A DNA stretch of 64,000 nucleotides, from contig CM032119.1 in NCBI GenBank assembly GCA_018894105.1, positions 15,827,246-15,891,245 on the forward strand, read 5' to 3'. The stretch comes from Jacaranda mimosifolia (taxonomy: Eukaryota > Streptophyta > Magnoliopsida > Lamiales > Bignoniaceae). How positions within the stretch are numbered: position 1 is the first letter of the stretch; each line of letters begins with the position of its first letter. A model generated the notes under the pieces. It was not told the DNA's origin, searched no databases, and saw nothing but the letters and a program-made list of their open reading frames with translations. A program made the position numbers and the translations under genes. Of the stretch, positions 23,351-33,393 are shown one piece after another.

Positions 23351-23469
23351 CACGTGAGGGCGGTTGCCGCTGAGGGAGAGGCAGCGGCTGGGGAGACGGC
23401 GTGAATAGGGTGAAATGGAAGGTGCGAGTCGACGTGTCACGGAGAAAGCGTGAAGCCGTCAAGCCACGT
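23351..23469. promoter_or_regulatory. Two G-boxes (CACGTG) upstream of the TPR gene
   Basis: CACGTG occurs at 23351-23356 and 23464-23469, the second as GCCACGTGGGG. These are about 195 and 310 bp upstream of the start codon in a locally GC-rich stretch. G-boxes bind bZIP and bHLH factors in light and abscisic-acid responses; that this gene is so regulated is inference. Confidence 0.5.
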
Positions 23470-23659
23470 GGGGGCATAAGGACAAAAGTTGGGACTTCTT
23501 TACTGTACGGAGTGGTGTCGAGTCATCAAGCAATTTGGGAGGTTCGGAGTACTGAAAATATCAGCATAAATTCTGATACTCGAACCCAACTTAAATATTT
23601 CTTTTTCTTACATATAAATGCACCATATACATATTTATATACTATTATTATAATATAAG

Positions 23660-24006
23660 GAGAGAATTTTATTATTTTTTCTTTTTGCAGATCATAATTG
23701 CCAGCTCTTCATATTAATGTTGCGCATAATTAGATTCGAAAAGCTTTTCAAAAATTATTAAATAATGGGTTTCTACTTTAAGATTAATGAGCATAATGAT
23801 AGTTTTATAGTTCAAAAGTGAGTAGATATCTTTTTTATTGTGGAACTTAATTTTTATATTAACTGAACTTTTGATGGGTTTGAGCCAATTAGGCTTAGGT
23901 GGCCTGCCTTATGTAGGCTTAGTGGGCCATTCTGGTTAATCATGCTGGTTTTTTTACTTATGTACCCAAGGGTCTTAATTGGGTATATCTATATGTATAC
24001 CACTAT
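23660..24006. other. Intergenic DNA, no gene seen
   Basis: AT-rich sequence between the TPR promoter region and solo LTR 2. No reading frame or repeat was recognised. Confidence 0.6.
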
Positions 24007-27000
24007 TGTAGCAACCCAACCAAGGTATGGTATGGGACCTTACCTAGGACACTACTCATAATACTTAAATGACATTACTGATAAACAAAGTTCGCAAATG
24101 TCGCTAGTACCAAAGTTATGAGAACACAAACAGATACATGTCGTATCACTAAGTTTAACTTATATGCCCAAAATTTACATAATAGGTCTAAGTCCACGAC
24201 CACTAGTATCAAAACCATATGAGCATAAGCATCTACATGATACATGAGAGGTCAAAGAGTCCAAGCTTGCATACATAAGATTTTACATAAGAAGTCTAGG
24301 TCATGTACAACTGGAAGCCAGCAACAAAACTATTTACATTAATATGGCACCCTCAATTCACTTGCTACATGTCAGATCTTATATGGGAAAAAGAATCAAG
24401 AACACAGAAGAGGTATAAGTCCTAATAACTTAGTGAGGCGAATAACTGTTAGCTTACACATAAAGTGAAAGAAGAATTGGTAAGATTTCTGATACAACCA
24501 ATATAAGGCAAAGATTCAATAAATAATTGAAGGAACCAAAATACACAGAACAAGAAATTGATAGAAGATGAGATCGAACATCAGATGCATACAACCATTG
24601 ATATATAACACAGTAATAGCTAACAAAACATAAATCAAATTTCAATAGCTTAAACAGAACTGGTGGCACATTCCAACCTTATGGCTCCCTGAAACATATC
24701 ATAATCAAACATATTATAATCAGAACATATCATAATTAGAACATATTGTATTGAAAACCTTATCTCTCCAAATTTTGAGTGCTCGACTCAAACAAAACTG
24801 ACATATATTGCATGGTTGACCGTATGCCGGTCCCGTCACTCGCAAATAGCTACCTCCAACTAACTGTGAATCAGGATCATGAGTGGGTACAAGCCGGGAG
24901 ATCAATCACCATCAGTTCGTTCTGCCTAGTTATCTTTCTGGCCCTAGTTCTAGGTCCAACTTCCCGTGGCGTCCTTATAGGTAAGAAAAGTCCCAAGGAC
25001 ATCCTTAAGGGTGACATAACATAGTACCAATAGCGGAAGTAATATAATAATCAACATGAACGAATTTAGACAATGACAAAGCAATTGAGACTAAAAAAAA
25101 AGTTAGACAATCGATCGACAAGACTGTATCAATGACATTTTAAAAGATCAATAAATCATTCACAGAACCAGTCGGCAAGGTTGAGGAATACAATGGACAA
25201 GAGTTTATCAAAACTCAATAGAAAGCTTTGAACATCGAGACAGATTCAAAGCAGGTAACAGATGTGTAAACAAGATGAAATTCACAATTAACAGATATGA
25301 TCTTTTTCCTAGCAATAACACAAAACCTTACCTTAGGTCTCAATAGCAATACTACAGATGCCATTCTGCTCTAGGAGATCTGGGTCCTCACCACCTAATT
25401 CAATAAAATGCATATAAGTATCAATATATTTATATAGTATTCCTTTAATAGTAAGTAGAAACTACTTACATGTTCTAATGTTAGTAATTTCAATAATTCC
25501 TTATTTCATGTGGAATATTTTACTTATCTAATTTTCGATCTAGCTTGCGTATAGGCATATCATACTATAATAATCCAATTTCCTCGACCATCTAAGTCAT
25601 TTTACTATTAGATAATTAAGGGTTTTATTTCAAAATCAATGTACATTTAACTTCCCAAAAATGCCATTGCAATTAAATAATATCAACAAAGAGTTTATCA
25701 GTTCCGGGTCACTATTGTATTCTCTTACCAACAATATTTAACCTTATGGTCTAAGCCCATGACTAATAAACCTAGGCTATCCATACTAATTTCTCATATT
25801 TTCCTATTAACAACTAATCCTTACAATGTTACACAATTTAAGCTTTCTAACTATACTAATTAGCTTAATTAATGATAATTAATCATTAATTAACAATCCG
25901 GATCCGCATATCACTTTGTACTAAATTCACATCCAATCATTTTGGCTCATAATCATAAACTCTAGTCCAATCATATTAAAAATACATAGAAATTTAGCTC
26001 AATACTTTAATCGAATCTCATTAGGAAAACTGTTTAACCGGGATTTGCCAAATTAACCAAATTCGAAGTCAATCCTCAATCAAAAATCACTACGCATGCG
26101 TTCAGGTCATCGTTCCAAAGATACTTGCCCAAAGCTGCCGAAGCGTCGCCAGAGCTTTGCTGCATGCCGCCGCCAGAAGTGGGTTGCAGTACCACCAAAC
26201 TGTGTGCTTCTTCGCGATCAACAAAAGCCCTCAGTCAATTTTAGGTTTCGTCGTTGTCCCGCTATCCAATTTTTCTAAAAACTATTAGCCTGGCTGCTGG
26301 CCACCGCCATGTTCTTTTTCCAAATTACTTCTCCGCCGGTGATCGAATTTGGAAATTAAAGCTACCAAACCCCTTCTACTAGACAAACTAGTCACGAACC
26401 ACCCTTTAATCGCGAGCTTCGGCCGTTAGAGCTTTCTCGACCACCATCGTCGGTCGTGCTCTTCCTTTGTCTCGATTTTTCTGGGGTTTCACTAGTTAAT
26501 TTAGGCTAATTTTGGTACCATTGCATTCATTGTGGTGTGATGAAGTGAATGGTCTGGCCATTTTATGGTTTTTCGGCAACGACAATGCAAGGTCCGGAAG
26601 GTGAACTGGGGTTTGCATGTGGAAATTGGATGAAATGAATGGGAGGCTTCTTTTATATTCTTAAAGTTTTGGAAATTCACAACTTGGCCCCAAAATTTTC
26701 CTCAGCTTTTCGTTGAATTCCTTCAGCATCCTGAGTGCCTCATATTTGCCTCAGAATTTTCGATTAACCTCTCAATCTTTCTTTTTTTTTTTTTTTTTCC
26801 CACATTGGCCTCGTCTAGTTCCTAATTTTTACAACTAAATCCTACATGATTGGTTTTCTAGTCCCTCAATTTTCCTAACATTCAAATGGATACCCCAGGA
26901 ATTTTAAATACATTACTTTTAAATTCCTATCGATTTTTATCATTATTTTCCTTTTATCATTTTAAATCTTAACTTAAATTATGGCACTCGTAGTTTAGGA

Positions 27001-27049
27001 TTTATATATATATATATATATATATATTTAAGAATTTAGGGATTTTACG
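24007..27049 (+). mobile_element. Solo LTR 2 (3043 bp), same family as solo LTRs 1 and 3
   Basis: It begins TGTAGCAACCCAACC and ends TTTAGGGATTTTACG, with a perfect 5-bp duplication ACTAT (24002-24006 and 27050-27054). The final dinucleotide is CG instead of CA. A conserved stretch near 24770-24960 (TTTTGAGTG-TCGACT, then CTACCTCCAACT, then GATCAATCACCATC) aligns with 48235-48430 in solo LTR 3. A GC-rich block (about 26090-26640) and repeated pyrimidine-rich TTGGCCCC-type phrases follow, as in the other copies. No gag-pol is present. A (TA)n tract lies at 27004-27028. Confidence 0.8.
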
Positions 27050-27054
27050 ACTAT

Positions 27055-28361
27055 TGACAAAAATAATAATTTTTTTCTTTCGTATATTATGTTATATTTT
27101 ACAAGATTATTAAATATATCTACTTTGATATTTTTCAACAAATCAAATTAGTTGTTGAAACAAAGTGATGTTGAATATTAATGAAACCTTTACTGGAGGG
27201 ATTTAATACTTACTTTAACTATATGCTGATCCAAAGGAGAAAAAAAAAAAAGGATTTCCTTTCTAGGAAGTTGTAGGGATTTGTTTATGCCTTTAATTAC
27301 CATTTAATCTTAAAATTCATAGCAGTGCTATAGACGGGGTTTCATGCTAGTAAAGAGTCTAGAAATAAAAGGAACTACAAAATAGAAAGCAATGGACAGT
27401 TAAAAAATAAATGTAAAAAGGAAAAATTCTGTGCATGTAAAAATTGAAATCGTCATAACTCGAAAAACATAACTGAATGAAATATATGTTCATAATTCTG
27501 TGCATGTTAATCATGTTTATTATATTTGATCCAATTACAAAATCAGCCACTATAAATTTTTCTCATAGAATGCCATGGAAGTGTTATTAAGGAAAAATAA
27601 ATGGAAAGCAAAGTGTTGACAGAGACTGCATTATTTGGACAATATATGTGTAGAGGCTGATGGTGAATTGATGGCTGTAAGTCTTTCTTTCGTAACCTTG
27701 AATCTATATAGTCATATTTCGATAAATTTATTTAAATTTTTTATTCGCACATGGCAAACCTTTTTTTTTTTTTTATCCCATCAACGGACAATGCCATCGT
27801 CTATATACATATTGATTAGATTCATGTAATCTAGACTCAAGTCATACATTAATTTTGGAATTCAAAAAAATAAAATAAAAAATCGTACTGTTTTGGGTGG
27901 ATTGGCCCCCAATTTACCCCTTTTTTTTTAGTTTCAAGAAACAATAATGTTGTGAATCATTTATTCTTATACTTTATATATGAAATTTATATCAATAGAC
28001 CAAATAATAACTGTTCTGGATTATATCTATAGAAATATAGGAAGCAAATGACTTTGAAGAACGTCGCTGAAATTGAAAGGAAAAAATTGGCAAAGAAGAA
28101 GAAGAAAAGAAAAGAAAAGAAAAGAAAAGAAACATGGTGGGTGGAGATTGAGGGAAGATAGAAATGCCGACAATGTAGAAATAATCTCATTCCCCATATT
28201 TTCTGCATACTCACTCATTTCTCTCCCCAATGGGCCCATGTGATCTCACATGCAATCCTTTTGTTCTTTTCCCTCCACATGCAGAAATTTGCCTTTTACT
28301 GTATTGTTCTTTCATCACTGCGAATGGGATTCACTCAGGCCAAAACCGGCAGTTGACATTC
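27055..28361. other. Intergenic DNA, no gene seen
   Basis: No supportable gene. The stretch is AT-rich with homopolymer runs (T-run near 27760-27773 and a GAAAA repeat near 28105-28130). Short open frames on both strands are low-complexity. Confidence 0.6.
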
Positions 28362-29180
28362 ATAGTTTAGGTGGTAATTGGTGTGAAGGAATAGAATGAC
28401 TTTAGGTGGTAATTAGTTTTTAAACTCAGACCCACCCCACTAGATATTATATATATTAATTTTATTTATTATGTGTATATTTTATGTTATGTGTATCATA
28501 TATATATATATGAAAAAATGTGAATATTACATATATGTTCTATATAAAAATAATAATATTGTCATAATAAATAACTTATACATTCAATATGTATACATAA
28601 GTAATAATATTGTTTGTAACTTATCATTTTTCAAAGACTAAAACATGCATATATAAATATTTAAATAATTATTTTTTTGTTAATAATATTATTTTCTCAT
28701 ATTATGAAGTTATGGTGATATTATTTTTCTTAAAAAAAACATTTTTAATTCTTTTAAATATTTTAAATGGGTATAACGGGTTCAATCCGCTAAATAAGGA
28801 TTCAGGGTGGGGCGGGTCTCAAGTCCATAAAAATCTTGACGTGATGGGTCTTGGGTTTTGCTAAACATGCCCCAAACCCAACCCATTGCCATCCATAATC
28901 AAAATATAATTGAGAGACTTGAGATATTGGGATCTGTTGGGATTTATTAATTTTTTTAATTGGAGGGTAATTTTGTCAAACAAATATATATATGTATCCC
29001 TAGGAAATTGGGAATAGTTAAATCCAAGTGGGGTGAAAGAAATGACTAATCCCATACAATTGGGAATAAGTATTCCTATGGGAATGAGAATTTCCATCAC
29101 CAAATTATACCAATCAAGGTTTTGGGAATGCCCATTCCATTCCCACCTCATTCTCATATACCAATTATCAGTGTATAAGC
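28362..29180. mobile_element. MITE-like element with GGTAATTGGT ends, split by another MITE
   Basis: The left end reads GGTGGTAATTGGTGTGAAGG and the right end, inverted, reads TGATAATTGGTATATGAGAA followed by GGGAATGG-type sequence, an imperfect inverted repeat. A second MITE (28400-28905) interrupts it near its left end. Families with GGAATGGGAATGGG-like ends are common short non-coding elements in plants. I see no clean target duplication, so superfamily is left open. Confidence 0.4.
28400..28905 (-). mobile_element. MITE, minus-oriented copy of the pair with 29876-30336
   Basis: Read on the minus strand from about 28905, it matches 29876-30336 through most of its length. Shared phrases include TTTTTATGGACTTGA, AATCCTTATTTAGCG and ATGTTTTAGTCTTT. 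The ends carry CAATGGGTTGGG / GGGGCGGGT-type sequence, giving imperfect terminal inversion. It has no coding capacity. Confidence 0.6.
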
Positions 29181-29875
29181 GGATCAAGTGGAATTAAGTA
29201 AAATATTGTTCAAATTTAGGTTAAAACTTTTTAATCTAGTTTGGAATTATCTTAACATTAATTATGTTTGGTTCATGAATTTTGGTGAGAAAAAGAAAAG
29301 AAAATGTTAAGGAATGTATTTTTAGTTGCTTGATTGTTAAGAAAAATACTAAATAAAGGAAAAATTTGCCGAATATACTGTATTTGAGAAAAATAAATTT
29401 TCCTCCCAAAATGGTGAGGAAAAATTTTATTTGAACCCCCTCTCATTTTCCAACATTTTCATCACTCCTCTTTTCTCCATTCCTTTCTTTATTTTTTTCT
29501 TTAACAATGAAATAAATTTGAGATTTTATATTTCTTTTTTTTCTTTTGTTTTTTCCTAGTATTTTTCTTTTCTAATCAAAATTCTTAAATCAAATATGGT
29601 GTAAATTAAATTTAACTGACTGAATCAAATTTTGATTAAGTTCAATACAAATTAAACTTCAACTAACTTAATATTTTTATACATGCTTTATTATTCTTAA
29701 CTAATCAATTGAGCTTCAATTGTAATAAAAAAAATCTTCAAAATTAATATATTATGCTTAACAAATTATATTGAAAGATATTGCTTATGATTTATTTGAA
29801 ATCAAATATCAAATATCTTGATTGATGCCAATAACTTTTAGCTAACCATTTAATTCACCTAAATCAAACCGTATG

Positions 29876-30336
29876 TGCAAGAATGGTCGGGTCTAGGGCG
29901 GGTTCGGCAAAATCCAGGACCCGTTCCATCAAAATTTTTATGGACTTGAAATTTGCCACACCCCGAATCCTTATTTAGCGAGTTGAACCCATTGGACCCG
30001 TTAGACCCATTTAAAATGTTTAAAAAAATAAAATTGCTTTAAAAACAAATTCACCATAACTCTATAATACGATAAAATAATATTATTAACAAAAAAAATT
30101 ATTATTTAAATATTTATGCATACATGTTTTAGTCTTTAAAAAATGATAAATTGCAAACATTATTATTACTTATATATACATATTGAATGTATAAATTATT
30201 TATTATGACAATATTATTATTTTAAAATTTAAAACTTGAGACCTGCCCCACGACCCATTTATGCTTTCAAAACCTGTCCCAAGCGGGACGAACCCAGGGC
30301 GGGTTCGGGTTTTACCTGAATGCATTGCCATTCCTA
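29876..30336 (+). mobile_element. MITE, plus-oriented copy of the pair with 28400-28905
   Basis: It starts near AAGAATGGTCGGGTCTAGGG and ends GCATTGCCATTCCTAG; the inverse of the end, CTAGGAATGGCAATGC, resembles the start. The body is AT-rich and non-coding. hAT-type by look of the ends, but I could not confirm an 8-bp duplication. Confidence 0.6.
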
Positions 30337-30699
30337 GCAGGACTAGTTGTGATTTTACCATATACCCTTTTGGTCATTACAAATTACTGAAAAGAAAATA
30401 AGGAATAAAAGGCAGTACTCACACGAAATAATTTAAATATGAAAAAAAAAAAAAAAGCAATGCTCACAAGGAATGTCAAAAATTACGTTACTGTTTGCTT
30501 TTTATTGGCATATCTGATGCAAAAATTTCAGGCAAAAATCTTTTGATCCCTTTGTATTATACGAAATAGGCAATTTACCCCATGTGAAAAAAAAAAAGGG
30601 TGAAACACTCTCTTATGTTTTTAAAATTTGGATCACTGGTCCCTCCCATCTATTTGAGTTGAATTTTCTATTGAAAGAACGAAAATACCCTCACATATA

Positions 30700-32110
30700 T
30701 ATAAAATTACTTTGTATCCTTATAATTTTCTTTTTCTTTTATTTAATCTAAATTAAATAATTTTATATTTATAAAATACATAAGATATTTATATAAATTA
30801 AATACTATCTAATATTTATAAAATTATAATACATATATACATATAAAATTATATACATATAAACAATTATATAAATACATATATGCATGATATATATATG
30901 TATATAAAATTATTTATAACATATCTATATACATATATATAAAATATATATTTCTTTTTCATTTGTTTAGTCTAAAATTAAATAATTTTATAGTTGTTAA
31001 ATATATAGCATACTTATATAAATTAAATACTATTTGATATTTGTAAAATTATATATACATCCATATATATAATTATCAAAACTAAATAATTTCATATTTA
31101 TAAAATATATAACATATTTATATAAATCAAATACTATATAATATTTATAAAAAAATTATATATATATGCATATATATAAAATCATATATATATAATTATA
31201 TATATACATATATGCATATAAAATTATTCTTAACATCTTTATATATTAAATACTATTTATTATTTATAAAATTATATATACATACATATAAAAAAATTAT
31301 ATAAATATATATATAATTATTTATGACATATCTATATACATATGTATAAAATATATTTTTCGTTTGTTTAATCTAAAATTAAATAGTTTTATACTTATTA
31401 AATATATAACATACTTATATAAATTAAATACTATTTAATATTTATAAAATTATATATACATACATATATATATAATTATCAAAACTAAATAATTTCATAT
31501 TTATAAAATATATAACTTATTTATATTAATCAAATACTATATAATATTTATAAAAAATTATATACATGCATATATATATAATCACATATACATAAAATTA
31601 TATATATGATTATTTATAACATATTTATATGCATATATATAAAATCACATATATATAATTATATATATACATATATGCATATAAAATTATTCTTAACATC
31701 TTTATATATTCAATACTATTTATTATTTATAAAATTACATATACATACATATAAAAAATTATATAAATACATATATATAATTATTTATAGCATATCTATA
31801 TACATATGTGTAAAATATATTTTTCTTTTGTTTAATCTAAAATTAAATAGTTTTATATTTATTAAATATATAACATACTTATATAAATTAAATACTATTT
31901 AATATTTATAAAATTAATATACATACATATATATATAATTATCAAAACTAAATAATTTCATATTTATAAAATATATAACATATTTATATTAATCAAATAC
32001 TATATAATATTTATAAAAAATTATATACATGCATATATATATAATCACATATACATAAAATTGTATATATAATTATTTATAACATATTTATATTCATATA
32101 TATATATATA
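30700..32110. repeat. Long AT-rich tandem repeat (period about 0.40-0.46 kb, about 3 copies)
   Basis: The marker AATTATCAAAACTAAATAAT occurs at 31071, 31474 and 31937, giving steps of 403 and 463 bp. Long flanking phrases such as AACATACTTATATAAATTAA recur in register. The longer step comes from an extra AT-rich block in the middle unit. Apparent open frames (for example 31606-31902) are products of low-complexity AT sequence. Confidence 0.75.
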
Positions 32111-32117
32111 ATACATA

Positions 32118-32390
32118 TAACTTCCCCTTTCTCTTCACCTCCAGCCCCCCAACCTCCCCGCAACCGGCAGCCATGGTGGCATTAGTTCCCCCTTCCCCAC
32201 CCCTGGGAACATCATGGCAGCCAGTTGCCATTTATTTTTTATTTTTTATTTTTACACAGCAGCCGCTGGCCGCATGTGTGTGTGGTTGCCATGGCAGCTT
32301 GGCTCCCGCCCCCCCCCGAAAAAAAAAAATCGGCTGCCTTAAATTTTTTTTCTTTTTACACGACTGCACCGGCGATCGCTGGCCAAATAT
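32118..32390. other. GC-rich island inside the 30530-32815 element
   Basis: CCTCCAGCCCCCCAACCTCC, later GGCAGCC and GCCGCTGGCCGC phrases, stands between nearly pure AT flanks. Short open frames exist on the plus strand but are proline/alanine-rich, overlapping and unlike any family I know, so I do not call a gene. Confidence 0.5.
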
Positions 32391-32815
32391 TACATATAAT
32401 ATTATATAATACTATATTTTATTTATAATATATATTATATAATATTGACAAATATATTATAATATATATAATATGTTGTATATATTTGTATATAAATGTA
32501 TAAATATTTTTTATATATATTTTAATAAATATTAAGTGTTATTCAATCTGGACCATTCATTTAAACAAGAAAATCCAACGGCTGATGTAATAAGGGCATA
32601 ATAGTCATTTCATATATAAAAAACTTAGAACCACTCACATAGAATGGCTTGTGCTATACACTTATGATCTCAGGGAAGTTTTACACTCATTTTTAAAAAT
32701 ATAAGATGGTATTTCAATCTCTCTTTTTTTCTTTTTTCTTTTTTTTTTCCCAAGGGGTAAACCACCAAAATCATTTTTTTGAAGGGGCCAAAAATACATT
32801 TTCCCAAAAAATTTC

Positions 32816-33393
32816 ATTTGATTAAATCCTGTGAATCAAGAGTGAGGAAATTTCGCTTCTCTTGCAGAGGAGTGGTCTTTTGTAATTAAAAAATATCAGC
32901 TTGATTGAATATATGAGACATTGTCCAATGACATAATGATATAAGTCTTTCATATTATATGGAAGGCCAAGAGTTTGAATTCGAATGAGCTCTTTATGCA
33001 CACAAAATGTGCAGTTTGTAATTTAATTTATTTGATTCAATTTTCAATCATAGGAGAATACTGACTTGTTGGAAAAAAAAGGACAAATTCACCTTTGTAA
33101 GTTCTCAATATATATACTAGCATGTGCCTGGTGTGATATACTGAAAAGAATTTTAATATTGGAATAATTTATTTTAAGTTTACATTTAATAACTTACACC
33201 TTAAGCAAGGAAAGATCCTAACAGTAAAGTGGCTGAGACATTGATTCATGGCTATGCAGACATTAATTACTACAAGGGCCGAAACAAATGCTCCTCCCTT
33301 AAAATTCTCGAAGAAAAAAGGAAAAAGAAATATATTCTCTGCTTCTTCTGTAATATAGATAATTAAAAAAACAAAATCTTAATTTGAAGAAGC
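32816..33393. other. Region 3' of the Vma12-like gene, no gene seen
   Basis: It holds the presumed 3' untranslated region of the minus-strand Vma12-like gene at its right side. At 33117-33180 a segment (TAGCATGTGCCTGGTGTGAT and following AT-rich sequence) resembles 44165-44240, so part of it is repeat-derived. Confidence 0.5.

Larger units (their letters stand above)
30530..32815. mobile_element. Long-inverted-repeat, Mutator-like non-autonomous element
   Basis: The left side (CAATTTACCCCATGTG, then GTTTTTAAAATTTGGATCA, then AATACCCTCACATAT) is matched in inverse at the right end (GGTTTACCCCTTGGG, then TTTTTAAAAATGAG, then ATGACTATTATGCCC). The diverged terminal inverted repeats are about 150-200 bp each. 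The body is almost pure AT with a roughly 0.4-kb tandem repeat, then a GC-rich island (32118-32390). No transposase is seen. Mutator-type is inferred from terminal repeat length; no 9-bp duplication was found. Related pieces are at 36590-38200 and 58562-59164. Confidence 0.5.

Noticed and set aside
31606..31902. A 98-codon frame rich in isoleucine, tyrosine and lysine.
   Set aside because: It is a translation of TATA-rich tandem-repeat DNA, low complexity and not a gene.
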